Positions 35,389-47,737 of a DNA stretch of 64,000 bases are shown one piece after another. The notes beneath the pieces were generated by a model. That model saw only the letters and a program-made list of their open reading frames with translations. It had not been told where the DNA came from and ran no database searches. Location of the stretch: assembly GCA_916700875.1 (NCBI GenBank), contig CAKAKS010000001.1, positions 18,646,456 to 18,710,455 on the forward strand, given 5' to 3'. The number at the start of each line of letters is the position of its first letter. Position 1 is the stretch's first letter. Both the position numbers and the translations under genes were made by a program. This DNA is from Sebastes aleutianus. Taxonomy: Eukaryota; Chordata; Actinopteri; Perciformes; Sebastidae.

Positions 35389-37489
35389 TAACATAAACCA
35401 ATATGAAAAGAAAAATTACATAAATAACATAATAAAGAAAATGCCATTTTGCCCAGCTCTTGTAAAAAAGTAATAAATGAGAGAGAGAGTAATAAGAAGT
35501 TAAAAAAGAGAAACCAGAGAGAATCTGTGATTGACAAAGACAGAAAAAAATAACCACAGACGCCAAGGAAAGAAGAAAGAAAAAGACAACTAGAAGAAGG
35601 GCCAGAAAATAGAGGAAGAGACCAAAAAACGGTGGCAGAAAAACACAGAATCTAAATGGAAAAGAAAGAATAGCAAACAGGAAGAGAAGGTGTTGAAGGA
35701 GGATGATAAAAAAAAACATGCAAAAACCTCCAAATATCGTTGAATGCCACATAACACCTTCCAGCAGCCAGAAGTAGTCGACCTACTGTATAAGCAAATT
35801 CAGAGATAATTGACCTCAACACTATTCTGAGTGAGAGGAGAGAGATGGAGGGAAGCAGCGAGAGAGGCAGGAGCAGAGACTGTAACGTGGTGTGAACTGC
35901 CACAGAGAGTAAGTGGGAGGTAGTGTTGTCACAGTGCATAATGGTGTTGCTATCATTATCACTGGCTAGAAGAACAAAGAACATCGAGCTGGTGTGTGTT
36001 TGTGTGTGTGTTGGTGAGAAGGAGAGAAAGTTCACGGGTCAAAAGAGCAACAAAGTGTGTGAGAGAGCAGGTAAGAGAGGTTGTGAGGGTGTTCATTTCT
36101 GCAAGTGTGGAAAAGATGTGAAGAACTTTGTGAGAGGTTTCCATTTTAAGGGAACAGCTGCTGACGGAGGCTGTTGGTGCACAAAGCAGCCAGGCACGGA
36201 TCTGCCTCATGAAGCTGATAATACCAAAATGTTACTGACTGTGTTAAACACGTTTGTCTTGACATTTATCTGCACCGTGGCATTTTGTTTTCCCTCTCCA
36301 TGTGTGCAACAACAAAAATTGCTGTAATTTTTTAGAGCACTGCCTCTCCTGCAGTCATACTTTAAGGGATTTCAGCGCTTAGCTTTAAATGGCAAAATAA
36401 AGGAACGGCATTTCACCGTGGATTACATTTTACAACTATAGTAAAACCTCTCAAAAAGCACAGTTTTGTCACATCAAATGGATCAAATATGGGATAAAAG
36501 TGATAGGAACACTAGCACATCACTGCCACTTATAAGCTACTGTACCGCTGTGTTAAAGGAGTGCTCTTACATCTCTCTAAATATATTTGTTCCATTTGTG
36601 AGAGACAGAGTCAGGGGCGGACTAATGCTCATCTTACTAGAGGGCTGTTGTAAGGCTTGTTGTGCATGATTTTTTTTTTTGGTGATATTATTTCCTGCTC
36701 CAAATCTGAATGATGCACTAAGCAGTTCCAGTTTAGGCAGCGCAGGCGCTTGTGTCTAAAATGACTAAGAAAGTGCACTGAACCACCATAGGAACAAGAG
36801 CTAGATGTCATCAAAAACTGTATGACATACATCAGTGTCCAAAATGACTAAAACAAAGAATTGAGCCACAGTTTTTTCATTACAATGAACGATGGTTTGT
36901 TTACACCAGAACCATCTGAGAAGCCAAAACTATCGGTCAATCATACTCGTCTCCGCCAGTCGGTAGATGAGCGAAAACATCTTCTCCATCGAGAATAACC
37001 TTCAGTGCCGCTCTATTCTCTTCTTTCAACGAAGGAATACTCTCCAGTTCCCATAGAACTGATGCTATTGCAGCATCTACGCTAACACTGCATCACTTGA
37101 AACATGACAAGATGGATTTTCGCGTGATCTCGTGATCTCGTGATCCCGTGATCCCGTGCAAGGTAAACATCATCCTGCTGCTGTAAATACTCACTAGTCC
37201 ACCAAATGTGTATTAATCCACGTCTGAAAATAATCCCCAACAAATGCACTATTTACTCCTGTTTGAGTGACGTTTGCTAAAAACTACAGCACTCAGCTCT
37301 TTTTAGGAAATTACTGAGCCTTTTTTAAAAATAAACTATTTATATCTTCAGTCGGGTTGTTTTCATACACCGTTTGTAGCTATACTTACGAAAAGTAATG
37401 CAATGTAGTTTGTATATATATCCCAAGAAGTAAATTTGTACATAATCCCTGTAATTGTGAACCAGGAACTATAAAGAGCGACAAAATGG
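35389..37489. other. Intronic sequence, purine-rich at its start
   Basis: 35440-35720 and 35830-35890 are strongly A/G-rich on +. A short tandem (TCTCGTGATC/CCCGTGATC) lies at 37121-37158. Confidence 0.45.
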
Positions 37490-37720
37490 CTCGTAGGGAG
37501 GAGGTCGGTGTGGATAGGCGGGTCAAAAAACACCAAACTTTCACCCAGGAGACTGATCTTCATACCCAGTGTGAAACCAGAAGTCAATGTTGATTGATTT
37601 GTTGTTAATGTTAAGTTACGCCACGTTCTGAGTTATTTTAACCCAAACCACGATCTTTTTCTAAACCCAACCAAGAAGTTTTGTTGCCTAAACCTAACCA
37701 AGTTGTTTCCTGTGAAGACA
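37490..37720 (+). repeat. Dispersed repeat related to 10485-10700
   Basis: CACCCAGGAGACTGATCTTC, AAACCACGATCTTTTTCTAA and TTTGTTGCCTAAACCTAACC parallel 10520-10690. A shorter related piece (GGTTAGGTTTAGGCAAAC) occurs near 1250-1345. Confidence 0.55.
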
Positions 37721-37799
37721 GAAGTTTATTTTGAAAAGATTGTATGCGTCTAACGAGCGGAAATTGACATGTGTTACTGGACATTCATAGGAAAACCCA

Positions 37800-38146
37800 T
37801 GAAAAATTAGTAACAAGTAAGGGATAATGTACAGCGAGTCGGTCATTGTTGTGAAATAAACCGCTTCAGGGAGATGCCAGCAGAATGCTCTTGCATCACC
37901 CTGAAGGGGTTTATTTCACAACAATGACCCGCTAGCTGTACATTATCCCTCTTATTACACGGCTACTTACTTAAGAAATCAATAATTTGACACAAAAATG
38001 GTCCTCCAGAGTCCAACATCAGAACTGTGCCCATAGCAACGGTCTGTCATACAGTACACAGCAACAGTCTGCTATAAAGAAATAACAGAACGTAGAACGC
38101 TGTGATTGACAAATCAGAATCGAGTATTCAACAAAGCCGTGTAATA
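37800..38146 (-). mobile_element. Fold-back MITE with long hairpin
   Basis: Arms 37810-37871 and 37899-37958 are near-perfect inverted repeats (GGGATAATGTACAGC ... GCTGTACATTATCCC) around a loop of about 27 nt. The flanking sequence to 38146 (CAATCACAGCG-type motif reversed, GCCGTGTAATAT) appears to belong to the same fish repeat. Boundaries outside the arms are approximate. Confidence 0.7.
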
Positions 38147-38773
38147 TCTTCTCATAATGAACCGTTGCATGAGGATACGTTGCTTCAGTAGAAACAAATG
38201 GGATGAGAGCCACAGACAGAATAGAAAGGTCAGAAAGTATTGAGAGATGGAGTAACACATTGTTGGTTTTGTCCTTTTTCTTTGGAATTTGTTGATATAG
38301 AAAAAAACACCACCAGCTTTGTCCCTTTTAATCGTTTGCCCAATGTTACTAATTGATGAGGAGTCCGAGTAGAAGTTAGCGGGCAGAAATAAAGCCAACA
38401 CACACCGGGGGGGTGTTACAGCCGAGTGCCTCCCTTCAGATCTTTGCTGATTATCCCCGTCTGTCGCTTCCCTCATCTCTCTCCTTCTCTGCCCCTCCCT
38501 CTCATGCTAAATGGAAGCTGTGTGTTGCTGCGTTAGAAAGCTAGTCACATCCCTCTCACTCTTCTTTTTCTAGCCCCCCTTCCCCATCTCTCCCTCTCTC
38601 TTTTTCATTTCCCACCTCTACCTTTCTCTCTGTCTATCCTTGACACTCTCTCTCTCGGTCTTTTTCCCTCTCCCACTCTACTCCCTCCAGCCTTCGCTCC
38701 GTCCACGCCGACACCCTCGACTAAGTCTGCCGGAGTCACGGCCTTCAGAGCCTGACAAGAATTCACTGCCTGC

Positions 38774-38822
<49 letters not shown>

Positions 38823-40512
38823 TTCAAGCATAGATGAAATATGAGCTGTTAAATATGAATGCAGGGTTATGTTCCGATGCCATGTAGTCACGTCACTCAT
38901 GCATGGAGGAGTAGTAAAAAGAATTGCACATAAACACACATGTGGCGATCAGTGTGTATGACAAGTAACTGCAGAGCTTCTGTGGTATTATTCTGCATCA
39001 CATTTGCTATCCATTTGTCTGTGATACTTGGCACACATAGTCACTCACACACACACAAACACACGCACAGAGGCAGGCCCTGGATTCAGGCTTCACTGAC
39101 TTTAAACCTTGCTCAGGCTGACAGTAATTTCTGCCTCCAAATTACATTCCAATGGCTTCATAAATCTGCTGCCTCCTCCTCCGCCTCTTTCTCTTTCCCC
39201 CCCGTCTTCCTGCCTCTGCTTCTCTATCTCCCCCTCTTCTCTGTCGTCCCCCCTTCTCCTTCCTCTCTCCCTTTTACTCCGGCGTCACTTCATTTTTCCT
39301 GTAAACCACCAACCTCCTCCTTCCTTCTATTTCGCCATCTCCCTTCCTCTCTCCTTCGCCTTCCCCCCTATCACTTGTTTTCTCGTTTCCCCCCTACACT
39401 CCTTCTCTCTGCCGCTCGCTCAGTAAATGAGAAACAGGGAGGCAGAGATGGGGAAGTTACGTGTGCGGGGTAGTTAAACAGTCACACACACACATAAATC
39501 CATACAGATACATACACCGTAAACACACACTCGCTGATGTGCTCACAAACACAAAGAAACGTGTAAATACACACATGCATGAGCGCAGTCAAACATCATA
39601 AACAGCACATTACGCTTTGATTGAAAGACAAGCAATTGCCTTCAAAATTGACTTGCGGGCGTTTGTGCGCACACACATTTGCGTGCACACACGTGTGGCA
39701 CACACACGGTTGTTTTAATGAGAGTGTTCATTTTACAGATAGTGCCTTGAGGTGAAATAATTGCCAATGTTGGGCCCTGATGGCTGGTCCAAGTGTTCTC
39801 AGGCCAGTTGTCTTTATGGGCCACGGCGGGCCACGAACACACCCCTCATCTCCCTCACTGCCGCTTTAACTGCTGCTCTGCTGCAGCCGACACACACACG
39901 CGCGATGAAGACATGGGCATAATATGCATAAGCACACAATGTAGACACCGACTTGCGCATTAACACTAAACACACGCGTAGACACGCGGCGAGGCAGAGG
40001 CCAGCGGAGAACAATAGGGCCGTCTGACAATGGGGCTCAGAGGAATTCTCTCCTCCATATTAATATTCAGCAGAGTGGATGTAGAGAGAGTGTGTGTCAG
40101 CAGGGACGCATGCTCATCAACCTCGCTAACACCGGGGTTAGGCAGCCACATGATTACAAAGTACTCAGACTTTGGTCCCCAGCTCCATAACTATTAATCC
40201 CTAGCTCCTACTCCCCTCACTTCCTATCTCCTCGCTCCCTACAGTGCACCGAGCGAGCGCGCTGCCAAGTATCACAGCTGTCACTTTTCTTTGCTTTCCA
40301 TTTTACGAATTATTCTGAACAGCCTGATAGAGCAAAGGGTGGATGGAAATGGAGATTTGATATTGTCAATTTCCCGCTGCCGCCCACTACATTGTTTCAA
40401 ATTTGTGAAAGTGCAGATAGAAGGTCATCTGGAGGAGAATTTGCAAAAACAAAAGATTTCATTTTTTTACGAAAACTGCCAAGACACCAAAGTATGCACT
40501 ATTTGTTTTCTT
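38147..40512. other. Intronic sequence with pyrimidine tracts and CA clusters
   Basis: 38550-38700 and 39165-39420 are C/T-rich; CA-rich around 39480-39720. 40020-40400 appears unique and of balanced composition. Confidence 0.45.
38776..38821 (+). repeat. (TG)n microsatellite, longest pure tract in window
   Basis: About 23 uninterrupted TG units. Confidence 0.95.
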
Positions 40513-40736
40513 TAACCCACAATAGACCCGTTTTTGTCTTTTTTAAGGGGGTTCAGGGGGTCTTTAGCGGGAGATAGCAGGTCAACAGTAGATGTCACAT
40601 AGAAGTGGTCTAAAAAATATATTTTTTAAAGTGTATAAGGGCATAAGTTGTTACAGCAATTTTTTAAAAACTGAACCTCCCACAGCCTCTGAAAGACAGT
40701 CAAATCGGTCGGATCGGGCCTCAGAGGGTTAACCAG
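40513..40736 (+). mobile_element. MITE-like repeat, copy a (AACCCTCTGA ends)
   Basis: It begins at AACCCACAATAGACCCG (eroded left end) and ends GGCCTCAGAGGGTTAACC. The copy at 50193 has the matching AACCCTCTGACACCCAC left end, so the two together reveal inverted termini. Confidence 0.6.
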
Positions 40737-40787
40737 TGGCGTTGTAGTCGTAGACTCATTCCCATCATTTGCTCTTGTAGCACCTTT

Positions 40788-40955
40788 CAATTAATTTCAA
40801 TTTATTTTTATAAAGCGTCAAATCATGACAGAAGTTATCTCAAGACATTTTTCCTATAGAGCAGGTCTAGACAGAGACCAATCAAGAGAACACCCATGAG
40901 CAAGCACTCGGTGCGACATTGGCAAGAAAAAACTCATGTCAAAGCAAAAACATGC
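40788..40955 (+). repeat. Dispersed fish repeat (AGCAGGTCTAGACAGAG motif)
   Basis: CAATTTATTTTTATAAAGCG, TTATCTCAAGACATTTTTCC, GAGCAGGTCTAGACAGAG and CCATGAGCAAGCACTCGG occur in the order typical of an abundant fish interspersed repeat. Class is not determined. It ends 23 bp before the MITE at 40978. Confidence 0.6.
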
Positions 40956-40977
40956 AAATAAACACACTAGGGGTGTA

Positions 40978-41694
40978 AGAAAATATCGCTACACATGAGT
41001 ATCGCGTTATTATGTTTTGCGATACTGAATCGATACTCCAAAGTGCTGTATCGATTTTTAAATAACCTCTTAAAAATCCGACGGCCTGTCCGCTATTTCG
41101 TCTTTGGAGGTTGTAGCGGGCTCAGTTTGAAAGCTAGAGTGAAGGCACTGGTAAACTAGAAACCATAAGGAATCCGTTGGTACCAGCCATATCATGCTTG
41201 CATGTCAGGAAGGAGGCTAAATAGTTACGCTGGCAAGGCCATTTTCAAAGGGGTCCCTTGACCTCTGACCTCAAGATATGTGAATGAAAATGAGTTCAAT
41301 GGGTACCCATGAATCTCCCTTTTACAGACGTGCCCACTTTATGATAATCACATGCAGTCTGGGGCAAAAACAATGCAGTTTATTTGCATGCAATACAAAT
41401 GTGTTATTTGCACCTACTCTAAAATGGTGTATTTGAATATTTCTGCATACCCTAAACAGTCTTAGAATTGCATAAATTAGGTACGACTGGAAAGCTGAGA
41501 CTATTGTAGACCCAACTGTATTCATGTGTAATGATGTTAGTCCCATTTCACATACATACGGTGGTGTGTCTTTTATACTATGATAGTTTTCCTTGTCTTG
41601 CCTATGTATCGCAATGTATCGCAATGTATTCAATCGTTACCCCTGTATCTTGATACGTATCGTATTGCCAGATTCTTGCCGACACACAGCCCTG
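40978..41694 (+). mobile_element. MITE family 2, copy b with perfect 8-bp target-site duplication
   Basis: It starts TAGGGGTGTAAG and ends CACACAGCCCTG. The direct repeat AAACACAC flanks it exactly (40970-40977 and 41695-41702), which is the hAT-superfamily signature. Interior 41112-41368 is the module shared with family 1. The intact duplication suggests a later insertion than the other copies. Confidence 0.85.
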
Positions 41695-41702
41695 AAACAC
41701 AC

Positions 41703-42825
41703 CTGTAGTACCAGACTCTCCTCTGTAAATTGTACAAGGTGACCTCTAACAACGCACATATACAGTAAATGCTCTGGCCATATTTCTGTAAATATGTTAC
41801 CTCCATCTGCAAATTTGTAAGAACATGAATCGCTTGCAGCACATATTTACACATCTGTACACTCTTCTGTAGCAGATGTGTTGCATAAAAAGGGTCCAAC
41901 ACCATGTCGGGACTAGTGGAGCCTTCAGTAGCCCTGAGCTCAGATGCATCATCTTTATATGTTTATTCTAGTATATTTCTCTACATTTCTTCTCAGTTTA
42001 TTCAGCTGTGTTATCACCAGCTATCTCTACTGTCCCACAAAGCAAAGAAAAAGATGCTAATGTCTGATCGTTAGAGCACAAAGCAAAGAGGAAAACAAAA
42101 CAGCGAGAGCATTTGGACTGCACAGAAGCCAAAGTGAAAGTCACATACTGCAGCATGCCTGTAGGCTACACAGTTGTCATTGAGCAGTGATTTCTGTCCC
42201 CCCGAGGAATGAGACGCTTTCTGTGCTCTCTGTTATGCAGAGAAAAACAAGTACAACAGAAAAGACGCACAGTAACTGAAGAGTCAGTCAGGAATGTTTT
42301 TGACCTCAGCACTAAATGGGTCACCTGCCCAGAGAGTGCTCTCTTTATTACTGCTTCTGCTCCTCTAGTGCTGGGAGAGTTATGACAAAGTAGAAAGTAA
42401 TAAGAAGAAATAATATGCATGAATTGTTTTGTTGGCGGGGAAAAAAATCACAGTTGTACCTATTCAAAGGAAAATTATATATTCTACACTTCATTACTAA
42501 ACAACTCTAGCATGACCGAAGTATTTGCTCCTTTTATGCAAACCCGTACTGGTTTACATCGTTGTAGATCATTTGCCAGCATTTCTAAATCCAATCACAT
42601 TTTCTTAATGTACTTCTGTTACCAGAGAACAGTTACTCATTTGACTGTGGTTTTACTCTGTAAGGATACAGGACATTAATAAAGGAAATTTCAAACATAC
42701 AAAAAAAAGACAAATGGACTGTGACCTGAACAACTGCTGGCTAACACCTGAGGTTTAATTCTGGACAAATAGTGTACATCAATACTTGTCAGTTTTTTCA
42801 ATCTTATTTTATCGATTAATCAAAT
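41703..42825. other. No feature recognised
   Basis: Intronic sequence between a MITE and a dispersed repeat; no exon signal seen. Confidence 0.45.
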
Positions 42826-43050
42826 GAAAAACGAGAAGAGCACTCAGACCTCCGCCAAGGCCATGCCCTAGTCAGAATGTTAATGAAAGTGAAAAATAAT
42901 TTGTGTATCCGCCCCATGATTCGGATCAGCTCCAAAATTGAATGGGTTCTTCGTTGGCCCACGTTACACCCTTCCACCAAGAATCATGAAAATCAGGCAA
43001 GTAGTTTTTCCATAATCTTGCTGACAAACAGAAAAACAAATTAACGAAAC
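42826..43050 (+). repeat. Dispersed fish repeat with GGGTTCTTCGTTGGCCC core, copy a
   Basis: The sequence from AGAAGAGCACTCAGACCTCC through GGGTTCTTCGTTGGCCCA and GCTGACAAACAGAAAAAC matches the copy at 43885-44113. The family is widespread in fish; its class is not certain (possibly a retroelement 3' end). Confidence 0.7.
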
Positions 43051-43411
43051 TACCAACTAAAAGCAGCAGGGGGTAGAAATGAAGCAAATATGATTAAAAA
43101 ACGGTCCTGACAGTAGTGCATGAGACAGATAATCTGAAAAAAATCATGTACCTCTGTGTCCTCCGCTGCTCCTAATGGCATCTGCAAGATTTCACAGACC
43201 GGAGGAAAACAACCAATCAGAGCCGAGCATGAGCCTTGCCGTCTCTGAGCAGCTGTCAATCACTCACTAACTCCGATCAAACTGTCAAACTAGGCAGCGC
43301 TGATCAAATATGGATCAATATTCTGTTACTGTAATGCCTATTTCTCTCCTCAAATGTTTTCAGAAACATCTTGTAGTGTACTGTTTAGCTGTAAAATGAG
43401 AATGTTTGTGA

Positions 43412-43680
43412 CCCAGCAGCTGAGATCAGTTGAGGAAATACCAAGCACCGCCCACCAGCCGGAGCACAGCCAATAAGAACGCTCTCCCTCTGAAATTACC
43501 TGTGATTGGCCAAAGTCTCCCATCATGGGCTAAATTTTTTAAAGCCTGAAAACAGAGCTATGAGGAGGTGCAGAAGTCTAGTTTTCTCTCAGAACATTTG
43601 AATTAAAATATGCTGAAGGGCTATTATGGAATTTTTGCCCAATGATGCCAAAAATATTCTGCCTACTGCAGCTTTAACTT
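43412..43680 (+). repeat. Dispersed repeat copy related to 18618-18760
   Basis: It shares GAGATCAGTTGAGGAAATACC, GGAGCACAGCCAATA, ACCTGTGATTGGCCAAA and TTTTTAAAGCCTGAAAACA. It ends near CCTACTGCAGCTTTAAC, which resembles a MITE terminus. Non-coding. Confidence 0.65.
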
Positions 43681-43684
43681 CCTT

Positions 43685-44200
43685 GGTGTAGGTAAAAAAA
43701 AGAAGAAAAATGTCAATCACAGTTTCCTAAAGTTTAAATTTAAATTGCTTGTTTTGTCCGACCAAGGGTCCAAAAGACAAAGACATTCAATTTGTGATCA
43801 CAGAAGACCAAGAAAAGTATCAAATATTAACATTTTAGAAGCTGCAAATAGTTTAAAAAATAAAATAAAATCATTAAATAACTAGAAGGGCACTCAGAGA
43901 GCACAGACCGGCGCCAAGGCCTTTTCCATGTATAATATGTGTATCAGCCCTGTGATTCAGATCTGCTCCAAAATGTAATGGGTTCTTCGTTGGCCCATGC
44001 TACAGCCTTCCACCAAGTTTCATGAAAATCGGGTCAGTAGTTTTTCTGTAATCCTGCTGACAAACAGATAAACAAACCGAACCGTAAACATAACCTCCTT
44101 TGCGGAAGTAATTATCAAAGTTGTTGTCAATAAATTCAACAAACAATTTAATATTATTAATAATAAGAAGAAATAAAATGTACTTTGCTAATTGATTTAT
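43685..44200 (+). mobile_element. Diverged TAGGGCTGCAAC-family element, interrupted
   Basis: The segments AAAAATGTCAATCACAG, CTTGTTTTGTCCGACCAAG and AACATTTTAGAAGCTGC align in order with the 30101-30262 type interior. The element is split by 43885-44113. Both ends are decayed. Confidence 0.5.
43885..44113 (+). repeat. Dispersed fish repeat with GGGTTCTTCGTTGGCCC core, copy b, nested
   Basis: It starts ACTAGAAGGGCACTCAGAG and ends CCTCCTTTGCGGAAGTAAT. Its flanks (43685-43884 and 44114-44200) read as the two halves of a TAGGGCTGCAAC-family element, so this copy inserted into it. Confidence 0.7.
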
Positions 44201-46670
44201 GGACTAAAAGTTTAATCTCTTGTGTATTCTCATATTTTGTATTTATTCTAAATACACATAACTACCATAACAAACTCTCACAACGTCTTTGTATAGCCTG
44301 ATACTAGAGACCTAATTTAACTTCCTATCACACAGTTGTTGACCTCACATTGACATAACTTTACCTGCTGAATTAGAAGTCAAGAGTTCTGTCAATGCTG
44401 TCTGAATTTCAATGTCATCAATGGTGCTGCTAGGACACTCGACTGTGTCAGAGTTTAGAGATTCTAATGAGCATGCATTTAAAAAACTGCACCTATTAAC
44501 ATCAAAAGCATGGAATTTATATAAAAGAGGAGATCTCAAACTCGAAGAGCACTCAAAGGTCTTTGAAAGACAGCATCCATTCTTTAAGAGGTTTTGTGTA
44601 ACCTCTTGGAGGTTAAGAATATTCAGATGTTGGATAAATGTTGGCAAATGAAAAGGGAGATATTTCCTCTGAAAAGTGGTGCCGTAACTTCAATTATGTA
44701 CTGAAGTTATGACAAACTATAGTCAGTAACTTTCTGAACCTTCCTCAAACATCTTTTTCAGATACTCCCCTCTCCTACTAGCTTTCCTCTCCTAACTCCC
44801 CGCTCTAATACACACTCCCTAATGCTCCCTATTTCCTCCGTCTCCTCTTCCCCATCACACTCCCCCCTAGCTAGGCTTCTGAAAATCCATCACAAAAACT
44901 TTTAAGGACAGCCTCGACATTATACAGATAGAGCTTCACATATTGATGTCTAATGGGCGATGGCAGCGAGCTGTGGAAATGCTGCTGATGTTCAATATTC
45001 ACATCTTGTCCGATGCGGGCAGACGTTTTGCCTGCGGTGGGCTGAGATTAGTGCAGAGTCTAAGGGTAGTTTTGGACCAGACATTGCAACCAATTAAGGC
45101 TACTTGTTTTAAAACGACAGCGGCCGTCATTAAAGGTGACGTCTGCTTTTAATCCATGACTGATGACATCCAATTAAAAGTCTTCATTTGAATTATGATT
45201 TGACTTCGAAGCCGCTTAAAAGCATCGCCCTCCAAAATACTAACATGAGAGGATTTTCAAGTATCAATCAATGATTTACAAAGGAATGGAATAAAAAGGG
45301 GTATAGCAATTTATAATGTGCATACAGCAGCAAACATAAAGCCCTGTATACATTTACACTGCCCTTGAAACAGACCATTATCTCATTTCTCCTTAAATGC
45401 CAATCACAAAGTCGATGCATTTTGCAAACAACGTCTATTTAGCATTCTCTCCCGTCTCGAGCTGTTTTCATTACGCATGTTAGCCGCACTCTGCACATAT
45501 AAATCAGTTTACTATGCCACAAACTGGATATCAGTCGGGGAGCTGTTTTATAAAAAGGACAATTTATCTCACCGCACACTGCCCAACTTCATCCCACTAA
45601 ACTGCACACCCAATTAAACACATTTTCCATTTGTGGAACCGGTTTAAACACCACACCTAAAATAGAAACGCACACAGAGTCACCCAGAGTTTAGGGTGTA
45701 GGGTGTACAATTTATGGATGATTTTAAATACCCTTCAAGGATACATACACACACACACACACAGCGACACGAGGCTGTTGACCAACTTCTTCTCAGCGGC
45801 AGCATGTGTCCTTTGAAAATGAAAATGAGGACGGCTTTATTTGTCTCTATTTGTGTTTAAGCAAACTGCATGATAATTTCCCAGTTGGCTATGTAGTCTA
45901 CTTACTCTGGGATGAAGTGAACAGGCGAATGTGAGCAGCGAAGCAGTTAATGGCCTTGATGAATCTGTCTCTGTACGCTCAGTATGCCTGATGAAAACCT
46001 TATATTTCTAAAGCCGGTGTTCACTGGGGGGTTTGATTCGGCACACAAGATACAGGCACTTAACGCGTGGTGGTTAATGAAAGCTCAAAAGCTTTGTTTG
46101 AAGACAAAAAAAAACACAGATATAAAACACGGAGTTACCTTAATGGGAGGTTTGTGTCCGTTGGGAGCTTAGTGTTGCGCATATGCGGCGTTGACCTTCA
46201 GGAAGTATTTTCACGAGGTACTTAATTTTAAAAGGTATAACCGTTCTGATGGGGATAATTATTTAGCCCGTACCTTTTAGTACTCCATACTGTGCCAATG
46301 TTGAAATCCAAAAGTACATCTTGGCGTCACTTAAAGACAGCTGGTAAGACAGGAAAGCATTTCATTTATGCAGCCCCGTAAAAGCACCTTTTTATTTATT
46401 TTAGCAATAAACACGTGAAAAGACGCGCAAGCTGCTGAGACAATATTTGAATATTTTTTCCAATAAAGTTGAAGTATACAAGTTGCATGTCAGATATGTG
46501 AGATTACTGAAGTATTCAGGCAATATTAGTACTATATTTCTTGCCTTTAAACCCCTAAAATGTGGGCTCCCTCCTTTGTGTGTGGTTTAAGATGGATTTT
46601 GTTCCTCTAATTCACTGCTCATCTCCGGATAAAAACTCTAACACCGTACTTGTCTGCTGTCTCCTCTCAG
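44201..46670. other. Mostly unique sequence upstream of candidate 5'UTR exon; possible conserved non-coding DNA
   Basis: 44890-45240 and 45370-45540 are complex, non-repeat and rich in ATTA/TAAT words (CAATTAAGG, GTCATTAAAGG, CCAATTAAAAG). This is compatible with regulatory DNA, but conservation cannot be tested here. 44770-44870 is pyrimidine-rich. Confidence 0.3.
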
Positions 46671-47737
46671 GGCGGTGCTCACCGACACTCAACCAGCTCT
46701 CCTGCTGAAGCAAACACCAGCGACGTCTACCTTGAGGATACTAGACGGCGGTGCATTTCTGCTAACCTGTGGGGGAACTTTTCACACCGAGCCACGTGAC
46801 CGGCCATCACAGGGCCGCTCAGAGCGGACTACATACAGCACACACGCGGTCAACGGGCTTCGCTGCCTCTGAAGATCATCTGTGTGAACTGAAAAGGAAG
46901 CGATTAAACATTTAACAGAGGAGAGAGTGAGGCGGAAACTGAGAGGGAAGGAGAAAGAACTCTTACAGCCTGTACTCTGCACTGGGCCAAACTGTCCATC
47001 ACAGCCTCAAACGTACTCATTACCATCACTGAACTGTGAAATTTCTGTTGTAATAATTGTTATAATACAACTAATAACCATAAGGACTCTTTGCTGGATT
47101 TTTCTGAGCTGTGGAAATCCCACTTATTCTCTCGTCGCTGCTCATTAATTAAAACCACTACCTGCTTGTTCAGAGCAAGTGTAACACGGCGCTGTACTAT
47201 TTTTGCATGACCCACTGCTTGCATGAGTATCCAGGATTGCTTTTGACTTCCAAGAAGGACCCTTGAGCCCTCAACCATCTTCTGACTGTCTGCCCAACTG
47301 TAGCATTTGGGTGTGGAGCGGTGGTTTCAGAATTAGGCCTCTGGACGCTTGCTGAAGATGACTTGAGTTGGCAGGCCTAAAAGCCCCTTACCCCAGAGAG
47401 AGAGAGAGCTTGGCAGTAGGACACACACACACACACAACACACAAATGTGGGCGCCGAGGCGGCTTTGAGCCATGCTGGTGTTGCTACTTGCGGAGCCCT
47501 GGAGTACAGGCTATCACCATCCCTATCATCATTCACCCAAGCTGAGGAAGATTCAACGGCCCCGAGGAGCGAGGCTACACTTGTGAACGACTCAAAGAAG
47601 ACACACGGAGACCCACAGCTACGTCCTCAATCACACACACACACACACACAGACACACTTTAATACTCCTCTCCACAAATCCTTGATACAGGAAAAACAA
47701 AGCTGCGGCGGACGTGAAAGGCACAGAGACCGAGCAG
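46671..47737 (+). other. flrt1: Candidate flrt1 non-coding 5'UTR exon
   Basis: The interval is bounded by a good acceptor (GCTGTCTCCTCTCAG, ending at 46670) and a usable donor (GAGCAG then GTTAGC at 47738). Apart from short CA and GA tracts it looks like unique, non-repeat sequence of more balanced composition than its surroundings, 3.1 kb upstream of the coding exon. It has no long reading frame but several short ones with upstream ATGs, so it would act as a long leader exon. Large 5'UTR exons are common in FLRT genes. The donor is weaker than the acceptor. Without transcripts this could also be a conserved non-coding block. Confidence 0.4.

Noticed and set aside
38940..39473. 177-codon open frame on +
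   Set aside because: Ser/Pro/Leu-rich translation of a pyrimidine tract plus a CA tract.
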